This document shows, piece by piece, positions 1 through 9,351 of a stretch of 64,000 bases of DNA. Origin of the DNA: Bacteroidales bacterium UBA4363 (lineage in GTDB: Bacteria; Bacteroidota; Bacteroidia; Bacteroidales; Paludibacteraceae); NCBI GenBank assembly GCA_002393965.1, contig DGSL01000001.1:25388-89387 (forward strand). Reading direction: 5' to 3'. Under the pieces are notes generated by a model that saw nothing but the letters and a program-made list of their open reading frames with translations, did not search any database and was not told the DNA's origin. The number at the start of each line of letters is the position of its first letter. Position 1 is the first letter of the stretch. A program made the translations under genes and the position numbers.

Positions 1-466
1 AGTGATAAGAAGTGCTGATTGAAGAGCCCCATGTACCGCCATAGTAGGTGATAGGTCCGACGCTTAGTCCGACAGAGAGCCATGATAAAGCCGTTCGTAT
101 TCTTTTTTTGCTTCTTATCTTTTTTTGCATTTCCTCAAAGGAGTAGATATCCACTGTTTTTACCTTTTTCCCGTCGTGAGTATATGCGTAGCCCTGAATA
201 CTATCTGGCAGAAAGTTTCGGTTGAATCCACTTTGGTTATCAACAACCAATGAAAGTTGATAGTAATCATCGCTTTCCTCCAGTTCGCTCAGGCAAGCAG
301 CTACAACAATATTGTCACGAATCAAATACCCCCAATACCGTCCGTCCTGGTACTCTGTTGTGAATGATTCATCAGTCGGCATGTTGATAAAGCCTTGAGA
401 CGAGACAGAGGTACTATATATTATGAAGTAGAAAAAAATCAGATAGAATAGGTGATTTGCTTTCAT
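1..466 (-). CDS. Secreted protein of unknown function, 3' end cut by window edge
   Basis: An open frame runs without a stop from an ATG at 466 down to the left edge, about 155 codons. The N-terminus is a clear signal peptide: MKANHLFYLIFFYFIIYSTS followed by a polar region; there is no Cys for a lipobox, so export by signal peptidase I is expected. The mature part is rich in Tyr, Ser and Asp and has a short basic stretch (IRSKKRIRTALSW) near the edge, followed by a second hydrophobic, Gly-rich stretch. I do not recognise the family. It lies 82 bp downstream of the flavin reductase gene on the same strand and could be co-transcribed with it. The coding call rests on the long open frame plus a convincing signal sequence; the C-terminus is outside the window. 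Confidence 0.7.
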   Translation of the reverse strand, partial: MKANHLFYLIFFYFIIYSTSVSSQGFINMPTDESFTTEYQDGRYWGYLIRDNIVVAACLSELEESDDYYQLSLVVDNQSGFNRNFLPDSIQGYAYTHDGKKVKTVDIYSFEEMQKKIRSKKRIRTALSWLSVGLSVGPITYYGGTWGSSISTSYH

Positions 467-548
467 GGTTATTCTTTGTTACTGATTTTGCAGAGCCAAA
501 ACAACTTTCCAGTAGAATCTTTTGCAGAGACGAGACCTACATGTCTTG

Positions 549-1121
549 TTATTTTTTCATCAAGTCTTTACCAGCATGCCATGCTTTTCCGACTTTCTTT
601 CCCGTGACGTAGTAACCATGTTGGAATTGGTCGAAGATGAGAGCGTTTAATTTCTCAGGATCAATTTTCCCATTTTCAGAAAGAACCCTTTCTTCTGCTG
701 CTACATTAACGATTTGTCCTACAATACAGTACATGTGTTGTGTACTGACTACATCTGCTAATTCGCATTCCATTACTACAGGAAATTCGTTGATAATTGG
801 TGCGTTCACATGTCGGCTCTTAACGGCAGTATAGCCGGTTCGTTCAAACTTGTCATTCATTTTATTACCCGAGGCAATGCCAAAGAAGTCTGCCACATCC
901 ATATGGTCCAGATCAGCCAGACTGACGGAGAAAGCCTTACTTTTCAAGATATTCTGTGTTGTCTTGTGTTCTTCGTCAATGAACAGGGCTATTTTATCCA
1001 TATCGCAAATCATGCCCCAGGCAGCATTCATTACATTTACCTTTTCGTTTTCATCATAAGCAGCCACCATCAGAACTGGCATGGGATAGACAGCTTGTAT
1101 TATTCCTAAATCTTTTTTCAT
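549..1121 (-). CDS. Flavin reductase family protein (FMN-binding split barrel)
   Basis: About 190 residues. The start IIQAVYPMPVLMVAAYDEN followed by NVMNAAWG is the typical N-terminus of the DIM6/NTAB flavin reductase-like family, which binds FMN and usually reduces flavin or nitro compounds with NAD(P)H. The frame is open upstream to 1214, but I place the start at the ATG at 1121 because the conserved domain begins immediately after it and because a TACCTTTA promoter-like element (1150-1157) and a long T tract lie inside the longer frame. A second member of the same broad family is at 4406-5023, but the two are clearly different proteins. Exact substrate cannot be read from sequence. Confidence 0.88.
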   Translation of the reverse strand: MKKDLGIIQAVYPMPVLMVAAYDENEKVNVMNAAWGMICDMDKIALFIDEEHKTTQNILKSKAFSVSLADLDHMDVADFFGIASGNKMNDKFERTGYTAVKSRHVNAPIINEFPVVMECELADVVSTQHMYCIVGQIVNVAAEERVLSENGKIDPEKLNALIFDQFQHGYYVTGKKVGKAWHAGKDLMKK

Positions 1122-1149
1122 ATGAATAAATGTTTTTTTTTTTTTGCTA

Positions 1150-1157
1150 TAAAGGTA
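1150..1157 (-). promoter_or_regulatory. -7 promoter element (TACCTTTA) of the flavin reductase gene
   Basis: On the minus strand the bases read TACCTTTA, one change from the Bacteroidetes -7 consensus TAnnTTTG. It sits about 30 bp before the chosen start at 1121, which supports that start over the upstream ATG at 1214. No clear -33 element is visible. Confidence 0.4.
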
Positions 1158-1228
1158 ATAGAAAAACTTTTTCATAAAGAGAATAATTGCTTTATTTCCT
1201 AATGAGAAAGCCAATGTGAAAATGAGAA

Positions 1229-1271
1229 AAAAAGCGGTAATGCATGTTCTATTGGTGCACTACCGCTTTTT
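1229..1271 (-). terminator. Rho-independent terminator after the OmpA-family gene
   Basis: Arms 1229-1244 and 1256-1271 pair over 16 positions with a single mismatch (A/C); an A/T run flanks each side, so it can work in both directions. It lies directly after the stop of the minus-strand OmpA-family gene, which is its likely user. Confidence 0.85.
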
Positions 1272-1298
1272 GATGTGGTGAATACCTTAAATGGTTGT

Positions 1299-2687
1299 TT
1301 ATCTGAAAGTATCTATTTTTTCGGTGAATTTCACTTCGACTCGACGATTTTGAGCTCTTCCTGTTGCTGTGTTGTTATCAGCTACAGGATTTTGTTCACC
1401 ATATCCTCTTGACTGAAGTCTATCGGATTGAATACCACGTTTGACGAGATATTCTTTGACTGCGGCAGCTCTTTGTTTTGAGAGTTCGAGATTGTTCTGA
1501 TCGTTGCCAACATTGTCGGTGTATCCATCCACTGTGACGAAATAGTCACCATTGCGTTCCAAATGGAAGACAATGCTATCGAGGATTCGGTAGGAGGAAT
1601 TTTTGAGGATTGCCTTTCCTGTTTCGAATTGGATGTCCTGTTGATGTGTGCGGAAATATTTTTTAGCGACACGAATTCGTTCTGGCTCCTCGTCATTAAT
1701 GGTAGCTGTCACTACAGGAAGGGATGATGTCTCTGGTTCTATGTAGAGAGCAGGTTCTGGGATTGTCGTTGGAGTTTCGAATTCCTGTTCTGTTGCTTGT
1801 GATATGTTTGTTTCCGTAATATCCGAAGAAGTATTTACAGGTTCTTCTGTAGTGTTATTAATCGTTTCCTCAGCTGCTTTTTCTTTTCGTTTTTCGGCTA
1901 ATTTCGCTTCTTTCGCTGCTTCTTTTTCTGCTTTTTTCTGTGCTTTAGCTTCTGGATCTTCAGACTTTGCTTTTCCTAATGCATAGACGATACCAACCAG
2001 GTGTTGTCCTTGAAAATCGATCGTTTTGTGGTTGCGGTAAAGATCTGTTTTGTCAGAACAGATACCAGTTGCTTGATATTCATAGCGGATATTCATACGT
2101 TCTGTAAGAGGAATGTCGAATCCAATTCCAAGCGAAACCCCGACGGCGCCTTTGTGGTTACTGGAGTTTGAAATGCCCTCCGGATTATGTTCCTTAATGT
2201 CAAAATAGTTCAGGTAGTTGATTCCTCCAAGCAAATAAGGGCGGAACGCATAGTCGATTCCCAGAAATTTATATTTAACATTCAACTCGGCGTTGGCGAG
2301 AATGGAGTTCAGAGCTCTCCATCCTCCGGAGATATGTCCGTTTTCAGGATTGACAATGCCGCCATCACGCCATTGGTCGTTATGAAGATTCTGGTGGTAT
2401 CCGTATGTTCCTCCGGAAAGGAGCAGGCCAGCAGTGAAATAGTCATTGATATAGCGGTCGATAGAAATTGCTCCTCCGCCGAAGATGGGGTCAAAATTTA
2501 GAAAAGTATTATCGTGTGATGTGTATTTGTTACCATGTGTTCCAGGTTTTTTGTAATAAGTCAAATCACCGTAATACTCGTTTTTCAGACCGAAAAGGCC
2601 GACACTCCATGGATGCTCTGCTGTTTGGGCGAAAGCAGAAAGACATGTTTCAAGCGAAATGAAGGTAATCAATAGAAACTTTTTCAT
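1299..2687 (-). CDS. OmpA family outer membrane protein
   Basis: 462 residues. A signal peptide (residues 1-20, ending SAFAQ) is followed by a beta-barrel-like region (about 22-237) with alternating aromatic strands, then an Ala/Glu/Lys-rich linker (about 238-345) full of short KAEKEA-type repeats that probably forms a helix, and a C-terminal OmpA domain (about 350-455) with DGYTDNVGNDQNN, LSKQRAAAVKEYL and GRAQNRRVEV. OmpA domains hold peptidoglycan through conserved Asp and Arg residues, both present. The protein should tether the outer membrane to the wall. It is monocistronic, with its own promoter (2849-2856) and terminator (1229-1271). The long charged linker between barrel and OmpA domain is the main peculiarity. 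Confidence 0.93.
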   Translation of the reverse strand: MKKFLLITFISLETCLSAFAQTAEHPWSVGLFGLKNEYYGDLTYYKKPGTHGNKYTSHDNTFLNFDPIFGGGAISIDRYINDYFTAGLLLSGGTYGYHQNLHNDQWRDGGIVNPENGHISGGWRALNSILANAELNVKYKFLGIDYAFRPYLLGGINYLNYFDIKEHNPEGISNSSNHKGAVGVSLGIGFDIPLTERMNIRYEYQATGICSDKTDLYRNHKTIDFQGQHLVGIVYALGKAKSEDPEAKAQKKAEKEAAKEAKLAEKRKEKAAEETINNTTEEPVNTSSDITETNISQATEQEFETPTTIPEPALYIEPETSSLPVVTATINDEEPERIRVAKKYFRTHQQDIQFETGKAILKNSSYRILDSIVFHLERNGDYFVTVDGYTDNVGNDQNNLELSKQRAAAVKEYLVKRGIQSDRLQSRGYGEQNPVADNNTATGRAQNRRVEVKFTEKIDTFR

Positions 2688-2848
2688 CGTTTTCTTGATT
2701 TGATTATGGTTAGGATGATGTTGTTAAGCAAATGAATCAGAATGTTGCCATTGTAGGACAGACTCTCCTGGCTTTAAAGATGAAAATATCATTGTTAGGA
2801 TCTTTGGTTGAAATTTCTGTAAAGTCTGTCATGCTACGAATAGGGTGG

Positions 2849-2856
2849 CAAAGTTA
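2849..2856 (-). promoter_or_regulatory. -7 promoter element (TAACTTTG) of the OmpA-family gene
   Basis: The minus strand reads TAACTTTG, a perfect TAnnTTTG match. It lies about 160 bp before the start codon at 2687, which predicts a long 5' untranslated leader. No good -33 TTTG is seen. Confidence 0.5.
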
Positions 2857-2952
2857 GGGAAGATTTCGATGATAAAGACTTCGGAGCGCAAAAAATATTC
2901 AAAATCGTCCAAAAGCAATGGTTCAAGAAGTCCCAAATTCAAAAAATAGACT

Positions 2953-2960
2953 TATCTTTG
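2953..2960 (+). promoter_or_regulatory. -7 promoter element (TATCTTTG) of the pyrB operon
   Basis: TATCTTTG matches TAnnTTTG exactly and ends 21 bp before the pyrB ATG at 2982. It is the only good promoter match in the pyrB-ompA intergenic space on this strand. Confidence 0.6.
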
Positions 2961-2981
2961 AAAATCATATAGGCAGAAATC

Positions 2982-3893
2982 ATGAATGCAAAGAGTTTGG
3001 TTTCCATTACCGACTATTCAAAAGAGAAGATTCTCCGGATTTTAGATGCCGCAGCAGAATTTGAGGCACGTCCGAATCGTGAAACGCTGAAAGGCAAAGT
3101 TGTAGCGACGTTATTTTTTGAGCCATCGACTCGTACACGATTGAGTTTTGAAACGGCTATTAACCGTCTTGGAGGTCGCGTGATTGGCTTTTCTGACGCT
3201 GCCAATACATCTACCAGTAAAGGTGAGACGTTACATGATACCATTATGATGGTTAGCAACTATGCAGACTTGATTGTCATGCGTCATCCTCTAGACGGAG
3301 CAGCTCGTTATGCCAGTGAGGTGTCGTCATTGCCAATCATCAATGCAGGAGATGGGTCGAACCAACATCCAACGCAGACGCTTTTAGACCTCTACAGCAT
3401 CTATAAGACGCAGGGGACGCTTGAAAACCTTAATATCTACATGGTAGGAGATTTGAAATATGGAAGGACTGTTCATTCGTTATTGATGGCGATGAGTCAT
3501 TTTCATCCTACATTCACGTTTATAGCTCCCAGTGAATTGGAAATGCCGGAACAGTACAAGATCTTTTGTTGGGAGAATGGTATTGAGTATAGGGAGAAGC
3601 GAGATCTGGATGAATTGGGCGAGGCAGACATTCTTTATATGACCCGGGTTCAGCGAGAGCGTTTTCAGGATTTGATGGAGTATGAGCGTGTAAAAGATGT
3701 TTATTGTCTCAAGAATTCCATGCTTGATGGGACGAAGGATACGTTGCGTATTTTGCATCCTCTTCCACGAGTAGGAGAGATTGACATGGATGTAGATGCG
3801 AATGAAAAGGCATATTATTTTCAGCAAGCCAAGAATGGTCTATACGTTCGTCAAGCAGTGATTAGTGATGCTTTGGGTATGTTGGAAGACTAA
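2982..3893 (+). CDS. pyrB: Aspartate carbamoyltransferase, catalytic chain
   Basis: 303 residues, the normal length. It condenses carbamoyl phosphate and aspartate to N-carbamoylaspartate, the committed step of pyrimidine synthesis. The carbamoyl phosphate site STRTRLSFE (residues 49-57) and HPTQT (129-133) are intact, as is the C-terminal [10 protein letters not shown]. pyrI follows after 33 bp, so the catalytic and regulatory chains are made together and should form the allosteric c6r6-type enzyme. The promoter is the TATCTTTG at 2953-2960. Confidence 0.98.
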   Translation: MNAKSLVSITDYSKEKILRILDAAAEFEARPNRETLKGKVVATLFFEPSTRTRLSFETAINRLGGRVIGFSDAANTSTSKGETLHDTIMMVSNYADLIVMRHPLDGAARYASEVSSLPIINAGDGSNQHPTQTLLDLYSIYKTQGTLENLNIYMVGDLKYGRTVHSLLMAMSHFHPTFTFIAPSELEMPEQYKIFCWENGIEYREKRDLDELGEADILYMTRVQRERFQDLMEYERVKDVYCLKNSMLDGTKDTLRILHPLPRVGEIDMDVDANEKAYYFQQAKNGLYVRQAVISDALGMLED

Positions 3894-3926
3894 GAGTTTT
3901 TCTAAAACGATGCAATAAACAAACAG

Positions 3927-4388
3927 ATGGAAGACAGCAAAAAAGAAATGTTGGTTGCCGCTATAGAGAACGGAACCGTTATAGATCATATTGCCAGTGA
4001 AAAACTTTTTGAAGTTGTATCTATTCTGAATCTGGCGCATAGCAGCAGTGAGATTACCATAGGAAATAATCTGAAGAGCGAAAAGCAGGGTGCGAAGGGA
4101 ATTATCAAGATAGCTGATACTTATTTTGCTCCAGATGAGATTAATAGAATTGCTTTAGTAGCTCCGAATGCGGTTCTTAATATTATTAAGGATTATAAGG
4201 TTGTCGAGAAGCGAAAAATTGAAATTCCTGACCATGTCATTGATATCATTCGTTGTTTCAATCCCAAGTGCATCACCAATCATGAGCCTATGCAGACTCG
4301 ATTTGATGTGATAGACAAGCAGAAAATGATTGTCAAGTGTCATTATTGTGAGAGTGTTATGGAGCAGAATCAGATTAAGATAAAGTAA
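3927..4388 (+). CDS. pyrI: Aspartate carbamoyltransferase, regulatory chain
   Basis: 153 residues. It binds nucleotides in its N-terminal domain and the catalytic chain through a C-terminal zinc domain. The four zinc ligands are visible as Cys110, Cys115, Cys138 and Cys141 (RCFNPKC and KCHYC). The start ATG at 3927 fits the family, whose N-terminus is a short charged segment before the nucleotide-binding fold. It follows pyrB in the same operon. Confidence 0.97.
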   Translation: MEDSKKEMLVAAIENGTVIDHIASEKLFEVVSILNLAHSSSEITIGNNLKSEKQGAKGIIKIADTYFAPDEINRIALVAPNAVLNIIKDYKVVEKRKIEIPDHVIDIIRCFNPKCITNHEPMQTRFDVIDKQKMIVKCHYCESVMEQNQIKIK

Positions 4389-4405
4389 AGACTTCTCAAA
4401 AAAAA

Positions 4406-5023
4406 ATGAAGATAGACTGGCGTCCAGGGAATATGTTATATCCACTACCTGCAGTGCTCGTGTCTTGTGCAAATCGGGAAGGAGAGAAGAACCTTCTGAC
4501 GGTTGCTTGGACTGGTACTTTATGTAGTGATCCAGCCTTATGCTATGTCAGCATACGTCCGACACGGAAGTCTTATCAATACATAAAGGACACGGGAGAA
4601 TTCGTTATTAATCTAACAAACGAGCGGTTGTCGAAGGCGACTGACTGGTGTGGCGTGAGAAGTGGGAGAGACTATGATAAGTGGAAGGAGATGGGTTTGA
4701 CACCGTCTGGTAGTCATAAGTTATTGTATGCTCCTATTGTTGAAGAGTCTCCATTAAGTATTGAATGCAGGGTAAAGCAGGTGATACCATTGGGTACACA
4801 CGATTTATTTATTGGGGAGGTTGTTAATGTACAGGTTGACGAAACATTTATTGATGCTGCCACAGGGGCATTTGATGAGAAGAAGGCATCTTTATTAGTG
4901 TATGAACATGGAAAGTATTATAAGACAGGCGAGTTTGTTGGTAAGTTTGGATGGAGTGTAGAACGGAAAAAACAAAAGAAACAATCATTAAATAAAGTCA
5001 AATTAAACAAAGAAAATCAATGA
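4406..5023 (+). CDS. Flavin reductase family protein
   Basis: 205 residues of the FMN-binding split-barrel flavin reductase family. Visible family features are [41 protein letters not shown] and GEFVINL near the N-terminus, all around the FMN site. The C-terminal tail is Lys-rich ([14 protein letters not shown]) and probably not part of the fold. It lies 17 bp after pyrI and overlaps glyA by four bases (ATGA), so translation of glyA is probably coupled to it. Why this enzyme sits between pyrimidine and one-carbon genes is not evident from the sequence. Confidence 0.92.
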   Translation: MKIDWRPGNMLYPLPAVLVSCANREGEKNLLTVAWTGTLCSDPALCYVSIRPTRKSYQYIKDTGEFVINLTNERLSKATDWCGVRSGRDYDKWKEMGLTPSGSHKLLYAPIVEESPLSIECRVKQVIPLGTHDLFIGEVVNVQVDETFIDAATGAFDEKKASLLVYEHGKYYKTGEFVGKFGWSVERKKQKKQSLNKVKLNKENQ

Positions 5024-6300
5024 AAAGAGACGAGCAGATTTTTGACATTATCAAGCGCGAGCGCGAGCGTCAGATGAAAGGAATTGAACTGATTGCCTCG
5101 GAGAATTTCGTAAGTGATCAGGTAATGGAAGCCATGGGTTCTGTGCTTACCAATAAGTATGCAGAGGGTTATGCCGGGCATCGTTATTATGGAGGTTGTG
5201 AAGTCATAGATGAGAGTGAGACGCTTGCCATTGAGCGGCTGAAGAAGATTTTTAACGCTGAATGGGCAAATGTTCAGCCTCATTCTGGTGCTCAAGCGAA
5301 CATGGCTGTTTTTATGGCCTGTCTGGAGCCTGGAGACAAATTTCTCGGACTGAATCTTTCGCATGGAGGTCATCTCAGTCATGGATCTCCAGTTAATTTT
5401 TCCGGTTTAATGTACACTGCCTTATCTTATAACCTTAAGGAAGAGACTGGTCGTATAGACTATGACCAATTGGAGCAGATAGCACGTGCGGAGAAGCCGA
5501 AATTGATAGTAGGAGGAGCCAGTGCATACAGTCGTGAGTGGGACTATGCTCGTATCCGTAAGGTAGCAGATGAGATAGGAGCCTTGTTCATGGTTGATAT
5601 GGCGCATCCTGCAGGTCTTATTGCAGCTGGTCTTCTTGAAAACCCTGTTAAATATGCTCATATTGTAACGACCACGACACACAAGACGCTTCGTGGACCT
5701 CGTGGAGGTGTGATTATTATGGGCAAGGACTTTGAGAATCCATGGGGAAAGAAAACTCCTAAGGGAGAAACGAAGATGATGAGTGCGTTGCTTAATTCTG
5801 CAGTATTCCCTGGTGTGCAAGGAGGTCCGCTTGAGCATGTTATTGCAGCAAAGGCTGTTTCTTTCGGAGAAGCTCTTCAGCCGGAATTCAAGGAGTATCA
5901 GACTCAGGTGAAGAAGAATGCTGCAGCAATGGCACAGGCATTTGTTGATAAGGGATACAAGATCATATCAGGAGGAACAGATAACCATTCCATGCTTGTT
6001 GATCTCCGTACAAAGTTCCCTGACTTGACTGGTAAATTGGCAGAGAAGGCTCTTGTCTCGGCAGCCATTACAACGAACAAGAATATGGTTCCGTTTGACA
6101 GTCGCAGTCCATTCCAGACATCAGGTCTCCGTTTCGGTACTCCAGCTATAACGACACGTGGAGCGAAGGAAGAGTTCATGGGAGAGATTGTTGATCTGAT
6201 AGATAAAGTTCTTTCCAATCCGGAGAGCGAAACTGTTATCAATGAGGTGAAGGAGTATGTAAATAAAACAATGTCTCAATATCCGCTTTTTGCATGGTAA
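5020..6300 (+). CDS. glyA: Serine hydroxymethyltransferase
   Basis: 426 residues. A PLP enzyme that moves the serine hydroxymethyl group to tetrahydrofolate, giving glycine and 5,10-methylene-THF. The family signature [20 protein letters not shown] is at the N-terminus, and the PLP lysine is in [14 protein letters not shown] around residue 229. It starts inside the stop of the preceding flavin reductase gene and is followed by a strong terminator (6318-6364), which marks the end of the pyrB-pyrI-flavin reductase-glyA operon. Confidence 0.98.
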   Translation: MKRDEQIFDIIKRERERQMKGIELIASENFVSDQVMEAMGSVLTNKYAEGYAGHRYYGGCEVIDESETLAIERLKKIFNAEWANVQPHSGAQANMAVFMACLEPGDKFLGLNLSHGGHLSHGSPVNFSGLMYTALSYNLKEETGRIDYDQLEQIARAEKPKLIVGGASAYSREWDYARIRKVADEIGALFMVDMAHPAGLIAAGLLENPVKYAHIVTTTTHKTLRGPRGGVIIMGKDFENPWGKKTPKGETKMMSALLNSAVFPGVQGGPLEHVIAAKAVSFGEALQPEFKEYQTQVKKNAAAMAQAFVDKGYKIISGGTDNHSMLVDLRTKFPDLTGKLAEKALVSAAITTNKNMVPFDSRSPFQTSGLRFGTPAITTRGAKEEFMGEIVDLIDKVLSNPESETVINEVKEYVNKTMSQYPLFAW

Positions 6301-6317
6301 CCCGTATCTGATAAATC

Positions 6318-6364
6318 AAAAGGAGAAGTCTGTTTTTTTTTTTAACAGGTTTCTCCTTTTTTTT
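6318..6364 (+). terminator. Rho-independent terminator after glyA
   Basis: Arms at 6318-6332 (AAAAGGAGAA core) and 6345-6360 (TTCTCCTTTT core) enclose a T-rich loop and end in a T run to 6364. It separates glyA from phoH, whose ATG follows at 6373. Confidence 0.85.
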
Positions 6365-6372
6365 CTTATTCA

Positions 6373-7341
6373 ATGACTGAAAAAATATTTGAAATCGATT
6401 CGAACGTAGATCCTGTTGTTTTTTACGGGGTCAATAACGTAAATCTTCAGTTGGTAAAGAATCTTTTCCCGAAAGTAAAGATGCTTGCACGCGGTCGTAT
6501 CATTAAAGTGCAGGGATCGATAAGTGATGTAGAATCATTTGGCCAGTCGTTTGTTCAGTTGCAGAATTGGTGTGGTCATCATAACACTTTAGATGAGCAG
6601 ACTATTATCGACATTATCAAGGGAAATGTTTCAGAGGAGAAAAAAGAAGATAGTCTGATATTGCATGGTGTAGGTGGTCGTCCGATTATTGCCCGAACAC
6701 CCAACCAGCTGCAATTGGTGAAACAGTATGCACTGAATGACCTTCTCTTTGCGGTAGGTCCAGCAGGTACAGGAAAAACATATACGGCTATTGCTCTTGC
6801 GGTGAAAAGTCTGAAAGAGAAAAAGATTCGTCGTATTGTATTGAGTCGTCCTGCAGTTGAAGCGGGGGAGAAGTTGGGTTTTCTCCCCGGAGACATGAAA
6901 GAAAAGATAGATCCTTATTTGCAGCCTCTGTATGATGCGTTGCAGGATCTTATACCCTCATCTAAATTAAAAGAATTGCTTGAGGATGGTACCATTCAGA
7001 TTGCCCCATTGGCTTTCATGCGAGGTCGAACATTGGGAGATGCTGTTATTATATTGGATGAGGCCCAGAATACCTCAATACAGCAGATTCGTATGTTTCT
7101 GACCCGGATGGGGTTGAACAGCAAGATCATCGTGACAGGAGACTGTTCTCAGATTGATTTACCTCCGTCGCAGAAAAGTGGTTTGATAGAGGCATTGAGA
7201 GTTTTGAAATCCGTTAAAGGAATCAGCATAGTTGAGTTTGATGTTCGAGATATTGTGCGTCATCGCCTGGTACAGCGAATAGTTGAAGCATGGTCAAAAA
7301 AAGATGCCCAACAAGAAGAGGGTGTGAAAAATAAAGTGTAG
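6373..7341 (+). CDS. PhoH family ATPase (PhoH-like)
   Basis: 322 residues, typical for PhoH-like proteins. Walker A is GPAGTGKT at residues 129-136 and Walker B is VIILDEAQNT around 230; the MTGDCSQIDLP-type sensor region is present as VTGDCSQIDLP. The family is a RecA/helicase-superfamily 1-like ATPase linked to RNA metabolism; the exact role is not settled. The first 100 residues form a small RNA-binding-like domain. Its start lies only 8 bp after the glyA terminator, so its promoter is not obvious; low read-through from glyA is possible. Confidence 0.93.
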   Translation: MTEKIFEIDSNVDPVVFYGVNNVNLQLVKNLFPKVKMLARGRIIKVQGSISDVESFGQSFVQLQNWCGHHNTLDEQTIIDIIKGNVSEEKKEDSLILHGVGGRPIIARTPNQLQLVKQYALNDLLFAVGPAGTGKTYTAIALAVKSLKEKKIRRIVLSRPAVEAGEKLGFLPGDMKEKIDPYLQPLYDALQDLIPSSKLKELLEDGTIQIAPLAFMRGRTLGDAVIILDEAQNTSIQQIRMFLTRMGLNSKIIVTGDCSQIDLPPSQKSGLIEALRVLKSVKGISIVEFDVRDIVRHRLVQRIVEAWSKKDAQQEEGVKNKV

Positions 7342-7373
7342 GAAAAAAAAAGTATTTAAATAACCTGACAGAT

Positions 7374-8243
7374 ATGGATAAAAAGAAAGACATGCCGTGT
7401 GTGGCTCTCATTTATGATTTTGACGGGACTCTTTCACCAGCAAACATGCAGGAATTCGATTTTCTGAAAGAAGTTGGAATTCGAAATCGTCAGAAATTTT
7501 GGCGGGAGAGTGAGGAAATGTCCATTGCACAGGATGCCAGTTCCATATTGTGTTATATGAAGTTGATGTTAGAGAAGGCACATCAGGCAGGAGTAAGTGT
7601 AAGGCGTGAAAAATTTGTAGAGTTTGGTCGCAGTATAGTGTTTTATCCAGGTGTGACTGATTGGTTTTTGAATATTCGAGAATTAGGAGAAAGTATAGGA
7701 GTAAATGTCAAGCACTATATCAACTCCTCCGGTCTTTATGAAATGATAGAAGGGACTGAAATTTTTCATGAATTTGAGAATGTGTATGCGTGTCGTTTTC
7801 TCTATGATGAAAACGGTGTTGCGGTATGGCCTGCTGTGGCGGTTGATTTCACTGCGAAGACTCAATTTCTGTTTATGATTAATAAAGGCATAGAGAGGGT
7901 GTCGGAGAACCGTCGTGTCAATGAATATATGCCAAATGAGTTGCGTCCAGTTCCATTTCGTCATATGATTTATTTTGGAGACGGAGCGACCGACATACCC
8001 TGTATGCGTTTGGTGAAGGAGCAGGGAGGTAATTCCATTGCCATATATAAAAAGGGAAACGAATCCAAACGTCATGTGGCAGAGCAGTTGGTACGTGAGC
8101 ATCGAGTCAACTTTGCCTGTGCTGGAGATTATCGAAAGGGTAGTGTGGTATGGAAGATTGTTGAATCCATACTTCATCAGGTTCGGTCTAATTGGGATTT
8201 CCATTTGCTTCAGCAGGAGAACCTGTCCAAGTTCAGAAAGTGA
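7374..8243 (+). CDS. HAD superfamily hydrolase
   Basis: 289 residues. Motif I is YDFDGTLSP with the nucleophile Asp15 and the acid/base Asp17; motif IV is YFGDGATDIPCM near residue 200, and a conserved Lys lies in VDFTAKTQ. All catalytic residues are present, so it is probably an active phosphatase. The substrate is unknown. The stop codon at 8241-8243 is 4 bp before the ATG of the dprA-like gene, which indicates translational coupling. It follows phoH by 32 bp and may be read from the same message. Confidence 0.9.
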   Translation: MDKKKDMPCVALIYDFDGTLSPANMQEFDFLKEVGIRNRQKFWRESEEMSIAQDASSILCYMKLMLEKAHQAGVSVRREKFVEFGRSIVFYPGVTDWFLNIRELGESIGVNVKHYINSSGLYEMIEGTEIFHEFENVYACRFLYDENGVAVWPAVAVDFTAKTQFLFMINKGIERVSENRRVNEYMPNELRPVPFRHMIYFGDGATDIPCMRLVKEQGGNSIAIYKKGNESKRHVAEQLVREHRVNFACAGDYRKGSVVWKIVESILHQVRSNWDFHLLQQENLSKFRK

Positions 8244-8247
8244 CGAA

Positions 8248-9228
8248 ATGAGCGCAGTTATGCAACTGAGTGTCTTGCAAATATTGGCATTGAAACATAT
8301 ACGTGGATGCGGAAACATCGGTATACTGAAGCTCCAGCGATTTGCGACAGAAAGAACGAAACAACCGGAAATAGAACTTGACAATCCGGAATCATCCGAC
8401 GAACAATCGTCGTTGTGTCACTTATTGCATCGGTATCATCAAGAGTTTGGCATTCAAACTATTCGGTGTACAAATGACCATCTTGCTGAGGCATTCAAGA
8501 AAGCCAGGCAGACGTTAGAACAGAGCAGTCAGCGTGGTATTTATGCCATAGGAATCAATGATGAGTTATATCCTAAAAATTTGAAAATCAGTACGTTTAT
8601 AAGTGGTCGAAGAGGAATACCTGTAGTAATGTGGTATAAAGGCAATCTTTCAGTCTTATCGAGGCATAAAACGGCAGTCATAGGAAGTCGTCATATTTCA
8701 GAAACAGGATACAGTCGTGGAGAGAATACAGGAAAGAACCTTGCTTCATTGGGTATTACGGTAGTCAGTGGATTAGCGAGGGGATGTGATACGTCAGGTC
8801 ATCGTGGAGCTCTAAAAGTTGGAGGTGCAACGGTTGCTTTGCTTGGTCATGGTTTGGACAGTGTATATCCTCCTGAAAATGCCGGTTTGGCGCAGGAGAT
8901 AGTATCATCTGGAGGGTTATTGATGTCTGAATATCCTATTGGAACAGCCATCAGTCGTCGTGGATTGATAGAACGCAGTTGTTTGCAGGCATTGCTTGCA
9001 GATGACGTTGTCGTAGTCGAATGTGGTGAGAAGAGTGGAACTTTTTATGCTGCTAATGGTGCATTGTCTTTGGGAAAGAAACTATATGTTTTGTCTTATT
9101 CTGAACGTCAAGGAGGGGAGAGGGCAGGGAATACGATATTATCGAGAAAAGGAGCCATTTGGGTGAATGAAGATGTTGACTGGCGTTTTTTATTGAGAGA
9201 AACGGAACAAATACAGAAGAGAATGTAA
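8248..9228 (+). CDS. DprA-like DNA-processing protein (SLOG/Rossmann fold), short form
   Basis: 326 residues. An N-terminal helical region (about 1-140) precedes a Rossmann-like DprA core with AVIGSRHISETGYSRG, VVSGLARGCDTSGHRGAL, ATVALLGHGLDSVYPPEN and LMSEYPIG. DprA loads RecA on incoming single-stranded DNA; relatives in the SLOG superfamily bind nucleotides. The frame is open back to 8038 but that part lies inside the HAD gene; the ATG at 8248 begins the DprA-like sequence. The usual C-terminal winged-helix domain of DprA (about 60 residues) is missing: the protein ends soon after the core. This, with the tight HAD coupling, makes a role other than plain transformation possible. Confidence 0.85.
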   Translation: MSAVMQLSVLQILALKHIRGCGNIGILKLQRFATERTKQPEIELDNPESSDEQSSLCHLLHRYHQEFGIQTIRCTNDHLAEAFKKARQTLEQSSQRGIYAIGINDELYPKNLKISTFISGRRGIPVVMWYKGNLSVLSRHKTAVIGSRHISETGYSRGENTGKNLASLGITVVSGLARGCDTSGHRGALKVGGATVALLGHGLDSVYPPENAGLAQEIVSSGGLLMSEYPIGTAISRRGLIERSCLQALLADDVVVVECGEKSGTFYAANGALSLGKKLYVLSYSERQGGERAGNTILSRKGAIWVNEDVDWRFLLRETEQIQKRM

Positions 9229-9247
9229 TCTTTATTTGTCGGATTCA

Positions 9248-9264
9248 ATTCGTAAATTACGAAT
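9248..9264. promoter_or_regulatory. Perfect 8+1+8 palindrome upstream of purC, candidate operator
   Basis: ATTCGTAA-A-TTACGAAT is a perfect inverted repeat. Its right edge is 19 bp before the TATTTTTG -7 element, so it covers the place where the -33 element would be. That is a classic position for a repressor site. It does not match the enterobacterial PurR box. Confidence 0.5.
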
Positions 9265-9283
9265 AATGAGAGGATATTATCGT

Positions 9284-9291
9284 TATTTTTG
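9284..9291 (+). promoter_or_regulatory. -7 promoter element (TATTTTTG) of purC
   Basis: Exact TAnnTTTG match, about 60 bp before the purC start at 9352. No TTTG is found 19 bp upstream; a palindrome lies there instead. Confidence 0.55.
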
Positions 9292-9351
9292 CAATAGTTT
9301 TTTGATTGAAAATCATTTGTACGTAGCCAATAAGAATAAAAATAATCGAAT

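Noticed and set aside
8038-8247. Longer N-terminus for the DprA-like protein
   Set aside because: The extra 70 residues lie wholly inside the HAD gene in another frame and show no conservation pattern; the ATG at 8248 begins the family-like sequence.
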